Origin: Agrobacterium salinitolerans
Lineage (GTDB): Bacteria > Pseudomonadota > Alphaproteobacteria > Rhizobiales > Rhizobiaceae
Direction of reading: 5' to 3'
Length of the DNA stretch: 64,000 nucleotides
Assembly (NCBI RefSeq): GCF_002008225.1
Contig: NZ_MRDH01000027.1
Span: forward strand, 62,001 to 126,000
The notes beneath the pieces are model-generated. The model made no database searches. It worked only from the letters and a program-made list of their open reading frames with translations, and was not told the DNA's origin. Made by a program: the position numbers and the translations under genes. Of the stretch, positions 27,150 to 35,535 are shown one piece after another. Numbering within the stretch: position 1 is the stretch's first letter; each line of letters begins with the position of its first letter.

Positions 27150-27986
27150 TCAACCCTTGAGGCCGGTGGAGGCGACGCCTTCGACGAAGAAGCGCTGCAA
27201 TGCCAGGAAAACGACGAGAACCGGGATGAGCGCCACCACCGAGGCGGCCATGATCAGCCCGTATTCCGCCGAATATTGCGAAATGAACATGCGAAGACCG
27301 ATCTGGATGGTCTTCAGCTCGGTCTTGGTGAGATAGATCATCGGCCCGAGAAAATCGTTCCAGGTCGTGACGAAGGTGAAGATCGTCAAGGTGGAAAGCG
27401 CCGGTTTGGAAAGCGGCAGCATGATCTTCGCCCAGATCTGGTACTCGTTCATGCCGTCGATGCGCGCCGCCTCGCAAAGCTCGTTCGGGATAGACATGTA
27501 GAACTGCCGCATCAGGAAGACGCCGAAGGCGGTGAAGGCCTGCAGGAAAATCAGCGCGAGATGGGTGTTGTTGAGCCCGAATTCACGCATCAGCAGAAAC
27601 TGCGGCACCATATAGACCTGCCAGGGCATGGCGATGGTGGCGATATAGCCGAGAAACAGCGTATTCTTGTAGGGAAAATGCAGCTTGGCGAAGGCGTAGG
27701 CCGCGAAGCTTGAGGTCAGCAATTGCAGTAGCGTGACGATGATCGTCAGCTTCGACGTGTTGTAGATGAACAGCGCCAGCGGGATTTTTGTCCAGATTTC
27801 CACATAGTTTTCCCAACGGGGCTGGGAGGGTATCCACTCGATCGGGAACGCGAAGACATCGCGGCTGAGTTTCAGCGACGCCGACAGCATCCATGCGAAG
27901 GGCAGAAGCATGACGATGGTGACGACGATGACGGTCAGATAGATGCCGATCGTGGCGGCGGGGATTTTGCGGCCCATGATGCGCAT
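27150..27986 (-). CDS. Sugar ABC importer permease, MalG-like
   Basis: 278 aa with six predicted membrane helices (first at IGIYLTVIVVTIVMLLPFAW). The coupling motif EAARIDGMNEYQIWAKIMLPLSKPA (shown in part: EAARIDGMNEYQIW) is the EAA loop of CUT1 permeases. The N-terminal LSRDVFAFPIEWIPSQP and the C-terminal EGVASTGLKG are typical of MalG-type subunits. It starts 3 bp after the MalF-like gene. Confidence 0.92.
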   Translation of the reverse strand: MRIMGRKIPAATIGIYLTVIVVTIVMLLPFAWMLSASLKLSRDVFAFPIEWIPSQPRWENYVEIWTKIPLALFIYNTSKLTIIVTLLQLLTSSFAAYAFAKLHFPYKNTLFLGYIATIAMPWQVYMVPQFLLMREFGLNNTHLALIFLQAFTAFGVFLMRQFYMSIPNELCEAARIDGMNEYQIWAKIMLPLSKPALSTLTIFTFVTTWNDFLGPMIYLTKTELKTIQIGLRMFISQYSAEYGLIMAASVVALIPVLVVFLALQRFFVEGVASTGLKG

Positions 27987-27989
27987 GGA

Positions 27990-28940
27990 TCAATCCTCCC
28001 GCTGCCGTTTGAACTGGACGATGGTGACCACCAAGACCAGGAAGAACAGGACGAGCGCGATCATGCTGGAATAGCCGAGATCCCAGGAAATGAAGGCCTC
28101 ATTGTAGATGTGGTAGACGAGAACGAGCGTCGAGGTGCCGGGACCGCCCTGCGTGATCATATAGACCTGATCGAAAACCTTGAAGGACTGGATCGTCAGC
28201 ATAACGGTGACGAAAAAGGTCGTCGGCGCAAGCTGTGGCAGGGTGACGTGGATGAATTTCTGCCAGGCATTGGCGCCATCTAGCCCCGCGGCTTCATAAA
28301 GCTCCGAGTTGATGCCCTGCAGCCCGGCGAGATAGATGACCATGTAATATCCCATGCTCTTCCAGACGCCGAAGAGAATGACCGTGACCATGGCCCAGTG
28401 CCGGTCCGCCGCCCATCCCGGCATGTCGGCGGGATCGAGGCCGAGCGTATAGAGCAGCATGTTGACCGGACCCATCTCCGGATTGAAAATCATGTTCCAG
28501 ACGACGGCCACGGCGACCAATGATGCGACATAGGGAAAGAACATGGCCGTGCGAAAGAAATTGCGGCCGAGGATTTTCTGGTTAAGCAGAATCGCGAGAC
28601 CGAGTGCGCAGGCGAGCGTGGCCGGCACTGACGCGACGGTGTAGATGACCGTGTTCCAGAAGGCCGCGATGAAGGCCTTATCCTCGAAAAGCCGCCAGAA
28701 ATTATCGAGACCGGCAAAACGCATGGCATTGGAGCCGTCCCAATGCATGAAGGCCAACGCAAAGGCAAAGAGGATCGGTCCGAGCGTGAAAATCGCAAAG
28801 CCGAGAAAATTGGGCGCAATGAAGGAATAGGCGACGAGCGCATTTTCTATTCCGCGCCGCCGTTTGGAGACGATGCGGCGTTTTTTCCTGCGATACGGAG
28901 TCGCCTGCTTGTCGGACATGGTCGCGGTTGCGATTGCCAC
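27990..28940 (-). CDS. Sugar ABC importer permease, MalF-like
   Basis: 316 aa (a shorter start at 28919 is possible). A basic N-terminal tail (YRRKKRRIVSKRRRG) precedes about six helices; the EAA loop is YEAAGLDGANAWQKFIHVTLP and the C-terminal part has GGPGTSTLVLVYHIYNEAF, standard for CUT1 MalF-like subunits. It is the first gene of the minus-strand glycan operon and diverges from the heparinase-like gene across a 226-bp regulatory region. Confidence 0.92.
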   Translation of the reverse strand: MAIATATMSDKQATPYRRKKRRIVSKRRRGIENALVAYSFIAPNFLGFAIFTLGPILFAFALAFMHWDGSNAMRFAGLDNFWRLFEDKAFIAAFWNTVIYTVASVPATLACALGLAILLNQKILGRNFFRTAMFFPYVASLVAVAVVWNMIFNPEMGPVNMLLYTLGLDPADMPGWAADRHWAMVTVILFGVWKSMGYYMVIYLAGLQGINSELYEAAGLDGANAWQKFIHVTLPQLAPTTFFVTVMLTIQSFKVFDQVYMITQGGPGTSTLVLVYHIYNEAFISWDLGYSSMIALVLFFLVLVVTIVQFKRQRED

Positions 28941-29166
28941 AGCATATCTCCCATTGCCGCCGTTTCACCGCTTAATCGGTGGCGGCTGCCTGCATGTTCC
29001 ATTGCGGTCCAGGTCTTCGCCCTGCCGCCTCCCGCGCTCTGGATAACACAATATCGATATTGGTCAAACAACTTTGCATAAAGTCAGACAAATTTTCTGG
29101 TTTTTCGGAAATACGTATGATAGGAGGCCCGTATCGGATTGCGGAACGCGCGGGAGGTTTGAGGGC
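28941..29166. promoter_or_regulatory. Divergent regulatory region of the glycan locus
   Basis: The gap contains a perfect 14-bp palindrome, CAATATCGATATTG, at 29049-29062. AAGTCAGACAA at 29081-29091 is close to the FadR/FCD consensus TNGTNNNACNA. GTATGAT at 29115-29121 recurs near the GntR gene at 32610 and 32638. This is the likely control point for both the minus-strand importer operon and the plus-strand lyase operon. Confidence 0.5.
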
Positions 29167-30954
29167 GTGTTTGTCGAAAGGATGCGTTTTCTGCCAGAGC
29201 GGTTCGCCGATTTCGGCGCGGAACTGACGGCGCAGAAAATACGGTCTTCAGCGCCGGGCGCGGTTTCCCGTGGTCTCATCGAGGCGGCGGAGCAGACGCT
29301 TGACGAACCTTGGTCCACAATTCTGGCGGGCGACTACCGGGAATATAGCCGCACCGGCAATCGCGATCGTTTCGAGGCGCTTTATTTTTCCCGAAGACTG
29401 AAGCTGAACGCGCTGGTTCTTGGAGAATGCGCCGAGGGGCAGGGTCGCTTTCTCGATGCCATCATCGATGGTCTTTGGCTGATATGCGAGGAAAGCGGCT
29501 GGCAATTGCCCGCCCATAATTCCCATATTCGCGGCGGCCCGCGAGATTCTCTGCCCGATCCGCAGAACCCGGTGATCGACCTGTTCGCCGCCGAAACGGG
29601 CGCCAATCTCGCTTTGTGCCTGCATTTGCTGGCACCGGAACTGGAAAGAGCGAATGCAAACCTTGTTTCCCGCATCCGCGCCGAGATCGACAGGCGTATC
29701 ACGAAGCCCTATCTCGCCCGGCATTTCTGGTGGATGGGAAATGGCGACGAACGGATGAACAACTGGACGGCCTGGATCACCCAGAACGTCCTTCTCTCGA
29801 CCCTGCTATTGCCCATAGACCAGTCGACGAGACGTGCGGTCGTGGAAAAGGCGCTCAAGAGTCTCGATGCGTTTCAAAAGGATTATGCGGAAGACGGCGC
29901 CTGCGAAGAGGGCGTTCTTTATTATGGCCATGCGGCGCTTTGCCTGTTCGGGGCGATGAGCATTCTCGAAGCCTCTGCGCCGGGCTTCATGGCGTCGCTC
30001 TTTCATGCGCCGAAGCTGCGCAGCATGGCCGAATTCATTCTCAACATGCACGTGGCGGAAGACCGGTTCTTCAACTTCGCCGATGCGCCGGCGAAGGTCG
30101 AGACATCCGGCGTGCGGGAATATCTCTTCGGCAGGGCCGTTTCTTCGCTACCGCTTCAGGCTTTCGCTGCCGCCTGCTGGAACCGCTCACCGGACCGGAT
30201 GATGTGCAAGGAGTGGAATCTCTGGTATCGGGTCCAGGCAGTTCTCGCCATCCCGGAATTGTCCGCGCCTGTCCCGGCGGAACCGGCAAAGATCGATATC
30301 GCCTATCCCGGTATCGGTCTGGCGATTGCCCGCGACGGGGTTTTCGATCTTGCCGTTAAGGCGGGTAATAATGGTGAGAGCCACAATCATAACGATGTCG
30401 GCAGTTTCACGCTTTATAAGAACGGCCGGCCGTTCATCATCGATGTCGGGGTGGAAGCCTACACCGCAAAAACCTTCTCGCCGCAACGCTACGACATCTG
30501 GACGATGCAATCGGCCTTTCACAATCTGCCGACTTTCGGCGGCGTCATGCAGGCTGCCGGGGCAGAGTTTGCCGCGACAGATTTTGCGACCGAATTTTCC
30601 GAAGAGCAGGCGGAAGTCTCTTTTGACATAGCCAGGGCCTATCCCGCCATGGCGCGTGTTGAACACTATCGTCGCCGCGTCCGATTGCTGCGTGGCAGCC
30701 ATGTGGAAGTCGTTGACGACTATCACGGCGGGCAGGAGGCGGTTCTGTCGCTGATGGTTGCCGAAAAGCCCGCTGTCACGCCGGGTGTCCTGAACTTTGC
30801 GGGGTTGGGAGAGATAGCCTGCGAAGGCGCGGGAGAACCCGCAATCGAAGCCATAACAATCGACGATGCCCGCCTTCGCCAGTCCTGGCCCCCGGTGATC
30901 TATCGCATTCTCATCCCCATCGCAGCCCAGCGTCTGTGCCTGACGATCAGTTAA
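29167..30954 (+). CDS. Heparinase II/III-family polysaccharide lyase-like protein
   Basis: 595 aa from the GTG at 29167, which has GGGAGG 9 bp upstream; an ATG at 29182 is an alternative. The N-terminal alpha/alpha toroid includes LARHFWWMGNGDERMNNWTAWI; the C-terminal beta-sandwich has the family motif NNGESHNHNDVGSF (H406, H408) and FIIDVGVEAY. Such enzymes cut uronic-acid polymers such as heparin, heparan or alginate oligosaccharides by beta-elimination. No signal peptide is visible, so it would act inside the cell on imported fragments, whose unsaturated ends suit the GH88 enzyme opposite. Confidence 0.85.
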   Translation: MFVERMRFLPERFADFGAELTAQKIRSSAPGAVSRGLIEAAEQTLDEPWSTILAGDYREYSRTGNRDRFEALYFSRRLKLNALVLGECAEGQGRFLDAIIDGLWLICEESGWQLPAHNSHIRGGPRDSLPDPQNPVIDLFAAETGANLALCLHLLAPELERANANLVSRIRAEIDRRITKPYLARHFWWMGNGDERMNNWTAWITQNVLLSTLLLPIDQSTRRAVVEKALKSLDAFQKDYAEDGACEEGVLYYGHAALCLFGAMSILEASAPGFMASLFHAPKLRSMAEFILNMHVAEDRFFNFADAPAKVETSGVREYLFGRAVSSLPLQAFAAACWNRSPDRMMCKEWNLWYRVQAVLAIPELSAPVPAEPAKIDIAYPGIGLAIARDGVFDLAVKAGNNGESHNHNDVGSFTLYKNGRPFIIDVGVEAYTAKTFSPQRYDIWTMQSAFHNLPTFGGVMQAAGAEFAATDFATEFSEEQAEVSFDIARAYPAMARVEHYRRRVRLLRGSHVEVVDDYHGGQEAVLSLMVAEKPAVTPGVLNFAGLGEIACEGAGEPAIEAITIDDARLRQSWPPVIYRILIPIAAQRLCLTIS

Positions 30955-30964
30955 GGAAGTGCCG

Positions 30965-31762
30965 ATGAAACTTACACTCAAGGTCGTCAATGCGCTGGGT
31001 GATGTTCTGGCGAAAGCCGAAGCGGAGGACGAAGCTCTGCTCGTCTATCGCGCAGAATATTGCGAGGGTGACAGGCTTGTCGTTGAGATTTCACAGCCCG
31101 GTCATATCTGGCTTGCGCTCGACGCCGGCATGCAGCCGACGCTGGTTTTCCTGCACGGAAATGAATTCACCCTGCCCATTCCTTCCGCGGCGAAACGCAA
31201 ATCCTATCCGCCGCAGGCGTTCAGCGGCAATCTTCACAGGATCGCCGCGCGCCGCACACTTGCCGGTGAAATTGGAGTTCGCAGGAATCTGGCGCTCAAC
31301 CCGTTTGACGATCATGAGAACACCTCGCTGTTTCCGCACGTTTATGCGAGCACGGAAACGCGTGGGGAGGCGGCCTTCGCAGCCCGCAATGTTATCGATG
31401 GTGAAAAGGCGAGCGCGGGCCACGGCTTCTGGCCCTATACAAGCTGGGGCATCAACCGCGATCCCGAAGCTTCGCTGACCCTTGTATTCGGCCGCGCAGT
31501 CCTTATCGACCAGCTGACTTTTTACCTGCGGGCGGACTTTCCCCATGATGCCTGGTGGGAAAAAGCGAGCGTCACTTTTTCCGACGGCGAAAGTGCGAGC
31601 TTTTCCCTGCAGAAAACCGGTGTGGCCCAAACCTTCCCGGTTGTGCCGCGCCGGGTGGAGTGGATCCGTCTGCATGATCTTAAAAAAGCGGACGACCCTT
31701 CGCCCTTTCCCGCGCTGACGCAGATCGAGGTCTGGGGGGCGGATCTGCGGGAAGCGCCGTAG
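30965..31762 (+). CDS. Discoidin-like (F5/8 type C-like) carbohydrate-binding protein
   Basis: 265 aa from the ATG at 30965, with AAGGAAG 5 bp upstream. The N-terminal 90 residues form an unassigned beta-rich domain. The C-terminal half looks like a galactose-binding/discoidin fold (TSLFPHVYASTETRGEAAFA, AVLIDQLTFYLRADFPHDAWW, VEWIRLHDLKKADDPSPFPA). No signal peptide or catalytic motif is seen. It starts 10 bp after the lyase stop, so it is probably co-translated and assists lyase function on the same glycan. The family name is tentative. Confidence 0.65.
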   Translation: MKLTLKVVNALGDVLAKAEAEDEALLVYRAEYCEGDRLVVEISQPGHIWLALDAGMQPTLVFLHGNEFTLPIPSAAKRKSYPPQAFSGNLHRIAARRTLAGEIGVRRNLALNPFDDHENTSLFPHVYASTETRGEAAFAARNVIDGEKASAGHGFWPYTSWGINRDPEASLTLVFGRAVLIDQLTFYLRADFPHDAWWEKASVTFSDGESASFSLQKTGVAQTFPVVPRRVEWIRLHDLKKADDPSPFPALTQIEVWGADLREAP

Positions 31763-31818
31763 CCCCTGATCGCGCCTTTCAGAACACAAAGCGACGACCC
31801 GGGTTTACGTGAAATCCT

Positions 31819-32571
31819 TTAGCTGTGTGCGATGCCGCGCATGTCGCGCATCATGTCGCGGTAACGGTGCTGGCTGCCGCGCAGATGCGCTTGCATCGCC
31901 AGCTTTGCGGCTTGTTCGTTCCGGTCCGATATGGCGATGACGATTGCCTCGTGCTCCTTGTGGATCAATCGCCGGTAAGCTGTCTGGTCGTTCTCGCCGG
32001 TTTCGGAAACCACGCGCGATTGTGGAATCACGGTCTGGCCGTGCAGTTCGAGGAACTGTGTGAAAAGCGGATTGTTGGTGGCGGCCGCAATGGCGAGATG
32101 CAGCGCCAGATCCGCCTCACGAATGGAGCGGTTCTCCTCGATACATTGCAGAAGCCGGGCGTGACAGTCGAAAATCGCTTCCTCTTGCGATGGCGAGCGG
32201 CGGAGGGCGGCGAGCCCCGCCGCTTCGATTTCAAGCGGCGTCCTGATTTCCAGCACCTCCAGATCGGAAGAAAGCCGGGCGCGGTCAACACCGGGTGTGG
32301 GTGACGTGTCCTTTTCATGCTTCAGTACGAAAATGCCCGCTCCCTGACGCACCTCCACCAGTCCGTCGCAGCGTAGCGCCGTCACCGCCTCGCGCACGAC
32401 GGTGCGGCTGACGCCATGGGTTTCCGTCATCTCGATCTCGCTGGGCAGGCGGTCGCCGGGCCCATATTGCCCGGAGGCAATCGCGTTTCTCAGGCTGAGG
32501 CTAACTCTGCTTACCAGAGAACCGGAGGATTTGCTGCGCTGTTTTTGCTGTTCAGGCACGTCGGTCACCAT
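31819..32571 (-). CDS. GntR/FCD (FadR subfamily) transcriptional regulator of the glycan locus
   Basis: 250 aa. The winged helix-turn-helix is at about residues 20-85 (GQYGPGDRLPSEIEM, GVSRTVVREAVTALRCDGLV, EVRQGAGIFV) and the C-terminal FCD ligand domain has its metal-site histidines in DLALHLAIAAATNN and the LIHKEHEAIVIAI segment. It converges with the carbohydrate-binding gene. GTATGAT boxes upstream of its own start and in front of the lyase gene suggest it represses itself and the locus until a uronate-type ligand appears. Confidence 0.88.
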   Translation of the reverse strand: MVTDVPEQQKQRSKSSGSLVSRVSLSLRNAIASGQYGPGDRLPSEIEMTETHGVSRTVVREAVTALRCDGLVEVRQGAGIFVLKHEKDTSPTPGVDRARLSSDLEVLEIRTPLEIEAAGLAALRRSPSQEEAIFDCHARLLQCIEENRSIREADLALHLAIAAATNNPLFTQFLELHGQTVIPQSRVVSETGENDQTAYRRLIHKEHEAIVIAISDRNEQAAKLAMQAHLRGSQHRYRDMMRDMRGIAHS

Positions 32572-32605
32572 GCATTGAAATCGAGGCAGGCGTGGAGCCT
32601 GTCAA

Positions 32606-32648
32606 ATATGTATGATGAATTTCATTAAAACTCAATGATCATACCAAT
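32606..32648. promoter_or_regulatory. Paired GTATGAT boxes upstream of the GntR gene
   Basis: GTATGAT occurs at 32610-32616 and, in opposite orientation, at 32638-32644, where it is the centre of an imperfect palindrome, AATTGGTATGATCATT on the minus strand. A third copy is at 29115-29121 before the lyase gene. The position 35-75 bp upstream of the GntR start fits an autoregulatory operator. Confidence 0.45.
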
Positions 32649-32716
32649 TTTACCTGCCTTCATGCAGAGGAGGCGCAGAATGGTACTAAAAATCTTCCCG
32701 ATTCTGACCGGAGACA

Positions 32717-33727
32717 CTAGGCCGGGCCAGCAAACTGTTCCGTGGAAACGGCATGCAACGCCCTGCCGGTCCTGAAAAAGCTCTCAATATTGCCGATCGT
32801 GGTGTCCGCGATATTTTTGAGCGCCTCCTGCGTGAAGAAGCCCTGATGACCGGTGACCAGAACATTTGGAAAGGTCAGCAGCCGCGCGAAAACATCGTCG
32901 CGCAGCACGTCGTTGGAAAGATCCTCGAAAAAGAGATCGGCCTCTTCTTCATAGACATCGATGCCGAGACTGCCGATCGTGCCGTCTTTCAGGCCTGCAA
33001 TTGCCGCCTGCGTGTCGATGATGACGCCGCGGCTGGTATTGATGAGCATCACGCCCTTTTTCAGAAGCGGCAGTGTCTCTCCACGAATAAGGTGACGGGT
33101 CTCCGGTGTGAGCGGGCACATCAGCGCCAGAATGTCCGATGTTCGGAACAGCTCCTCGCGCGTGACGTAGACCATGCCCAGCGCCTCGCAATCCGGATTT
33201 GGCCGTAGATCGTGGCCGACGAGACGGCAGCCGAAGCCGGCCGCAATGCGCGCGAAAATCGCCCCGATCTTGCCCGTGCCGACAATGCCGACGGTCTTCC
33301 CGTGAAGATCGAAGCCAAGCAGGCCATCGAGGGCGAAGTTTCCTTCGCGGACACGGTTATAGGCGCGGTGGATCTTGCGGTTGAGCGACAGGATGAGCGC
33401 CATGGTGTGTTCGGCGACCGCATAGGGCGAATAGGCTGGCACGCGCGCAACGGTCAGGTCGAGCTTTTCGGCGGCGGCGAGATCGACCTGATTGAAACCG
33501 GCGCAGCGCAGGGCGATGAGCCGGACACCCATTTCCGCAAGCTTTTCAAGCACCGGCCGCGACAGGTCGTCATTAACAAAGGCGCAGATCGCCGCCGCTC
33601 CCTCCGCCAGCCCAACTGTCTCTGGAGACAGACGTGCTTCGCAATATTGCATCCGCATGTCAGCGTGGGCTGCAGCGTCAAGGAACTGCCTGTCATAGGG
33701 TTTGGCGCTGTAGACCACGATCCGCAT
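32717..33727 (-). CDS. D-2-hydroxyacid dehydrogenase, fermentative D-lactate dehydrogenase-like (LdhA)
   Basis: 336 aa NAD-dependent enzyme. It has the Rossmann motif [10 protein letters not shown], the catalytic arginine in [10 protein letters not shown], the glutamate in [13 protein letters not shown] and the histidine in [14 protein letters not shown]. The last two blocks are characteristic of LdhA rather than glyoxylate or phosphoglycerate dehydrogenases. It would interconvert D-lactate and pyruvate, or a related 2-hydroxy acid. It starts 60 bp after the ABC-F gene. Confidence 0.87.
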   Translation of the reverse strand: MRIVVYSAKPYDRQFLDAAAHADMRMQYCEARLSPETVGLAEGAAAICAFVNDDLSRPVLEKLAEMGVRLIALRCAGFNQVDLAAAEKLDLTVARVPAYSPYAVAEHTMALILSLNRKIHRAYNRVREGNFALDGLLGFDLHGKTVGIVGTGKIGAIFARIAAGFGCRLVGHDLRPNPDCEALGMVYVTREELFRTSDILALMCPLTPETRHLIRGETLPLLKKGVMLINTSRGVIIDTQAAIAGLKDGTIGSLGIDVYEEEADLFFEDLSNDVLRDDVFARLLTFPNVLVTGHQGFFTQEALKNIADTTIGNIESFFRTGRALHAVSTEQFAGPA

Positions 33728-33787
33728 CTGTTTCTCCAGTCTCCAAACGAAAGCTGCCGTGACAGGGCGATGCGTCCGGCAGATATC

Positions 33788-35410
33788 TTAGCTGCGAAGA
33801 CCCGGTGCCTCCTGTCCCGTGCTTTCGACATATTCGGTATAGCCGCCGCCATATTGGTGGATACCGTCAGGCGTCAGTTCCAGCACCCGGTTCGAAAGTG
33901 CGGCCAGGAAATGGCGGTCGTGCGAAACGAACAGCATCGTGCCTTCATAATTTGACAGAGCCTTGATCAGCATTTCCTTGGTGTCGAGATCGAGATGGTT
34001 GGTCGGCTCGTCCAGCACGAGGAAGTTCGGCGGATCGAACAGCATGGCGGCCATGACGAGCCGGGCCTTTTCGCCGCCGGAAAGAACACGGCAACGTTTT
34101 TCCACGTCGTCGCCGGAAAAGCCGAAACAGCCGGCAAGGGCGCGCAACGGCGCCTGCCCCGCCTTCGGAAAACGCTCCTCCAGCCATTCAAGAATGGTGC
34201 TGTCGCCATCAAGCACATCCATGGCATGCTGGGCGAAATAGCCGAGCTTGACGCTGGCGCCGAGGGTGACATTGCCGGAATCCGGTTCCGCCGTGCCGGT
34301 CACCAGCTTCAGCAGCGTCGATTTTCCGGCGCCGTTGATGCCCATGATGCACCAGCGTTCCTTGCGCCGCACCATGAAATCGAGCTCGTCGTAGATCGTG
34401 CGGCTGCCATAGGTCTTGTTGACCTTCTTCAGCGCCACGACATCCTCGCCTGAGCGAGGAGCGGGCGCAAATTCGAAAGCAACCGTCTGACGCCGTTTTG
34501 GCGGCTCGACGCGGTCAATCTTCTCGAGTTTCTTCACACGGCTCTGCACCTGCGAGGCGTGCGAAGCGCGGGCCTTGAAGCGTTCGATGAACTTGATTTC
34601 CTTGGCGAGCATAGCCTGCTGGCGCTCGAACTGCGCCTGCTGCTGCTTTTCGTTCTGCGCGCGCTGCTGCTCGTAAAAGCCGTAGTCACCGGAATAGGTG
34701 GTGAGATTGCCGGCATCGATTTCGATGATCTTGGTGACGATGCGGTTCATGAATTCGCGGTCATGCGAGGTCATAAGCAGCGCGCCGTCGTAGTTCTTCA
34801 GGAAGTCTTCGAGCCAGATCAGGCTTTCGAGATCGAGATGGTTCGACGGTTCGTCGAGCAGCATCACGTCAGGGCGCATGAGAAGAATACGGGCAAGCGC
34901 CACGCGCATCTTCCAGCCGCCGGAAAGCTTGGAAACATCGCCGTCCATCATTTCCTGGCTGAAGCTCAAGCCATCCAACACCTCACGCGCACGGCCTTCC
35001 AGCGCGTAGCCGTCCAGCTCCTCATAACGCGCCTGCACTTCGCCGTAACGTTCGATGATGGCGTCCATCTCGTCCATCCGGTCGGGGTCGGACATGGCGG
35101 CTTCCAGTTCCCGAAGCTCCGCCGCCACTTCGCTGACGGGGCCTGCCCCTTCCATGACTTCCGCGACGGCCGAGCGGCCGGACATTTCACCGACATCCTG
35201 ATCGAAATAACCGACCGTCATGCCCTTTTCAACGACGACCTGGCCCTCGTCGGGCTGCTCTTCGCCGGTGATCATCCGGAACAGCGTGGTCTTGCCGGCG
35301 CCATTCGGGCCGACAAGGCCGATCTTCTCGCCGCGATTGAGCGCGGCGGAAGCCTCGATATAGAGAATGCGGTGACTGTTCGACTTGCTGATGTTTTCGA
35401 TGCGGATCAT
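33788..35410 (-). CDS. ABC-F family ATPase (translation factor type)
   Basis: 540 aa from the ATG at 35410 (MIRIENISKSN); the frame extends to 35503 without support. Two full nucleotide-binding domains lack membrane segments: Walker A VGPNGAGKTT and INGAGKST, signatures LSGGWKMRVALARIL and LSGGEKARLVMAAML, Walker B VMLLDEPSNHLDLES and FLVLDEPTNHLDLDT. A charged Gln-rich linker (QQRAQNEKQQQAQFERQQAM) joins them, as in EttA/Uup/YbiT. Cytosolic; members act on ribosomes. The exact subfamily is not resolved. Confidence 0.92.
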   Translation of the reverse strand: MIRIENISKSNSHRILYIEASAALNRGEKIGLVGPNGAGKTTLFRMITGEEQPDEGQVVVEKGMTVGYFDQDVGEMSGRSAVAEVMEGAGPVSEVAAELRELEAAMSDPDRMDEMDAIIERYGEVQARYEELDGYALEGRAREVLDGLSFSQEMMDGDVSKLSGGWKMRVALARILLMRPDVMLLDEPSNHLDLESLIWLEDFLKNYDGALLMTSHDREFMNRIVTKIIEIDAGNLTTYSGDYGFYEQQRAQNEKQQQAQFERQQAMLAKEIKFIERFKARASHASQVQSRVKKLEKIDRVEPPKRRQTVAFEFAPAPRSGEDVVALKKVNKTYGSRTIYDELDFMVRRKERWCIMGINGAGKSTLLKLVTGTAEPDSGNVTLGASVKLGYFAQHAMDVLDGDSTILEWLEERFPKAGQAPLRALAGCFGFSGDDVEKRCRVLSGGEKARLVMAAMLFDPPNFLVLDEPTNHLDLDTKEMLIKALSNYEGTMLFVSHDRHFLAALSNRVLELTPDGIHQYGGGYTEYVESTGQEAPGLRS

Positions 35411-35535
35411 GACAGGGCCTGTGAATGGGAGCGGCCCTCCTATGCCACGGGCCGCCGCCACTGTCACCTGCCGGACGTGTCGTGTCAGCCATGCAGCCGA
35501 CAAGATGCTCCGGAGAAGCCGCTCCGGAAACAGAA

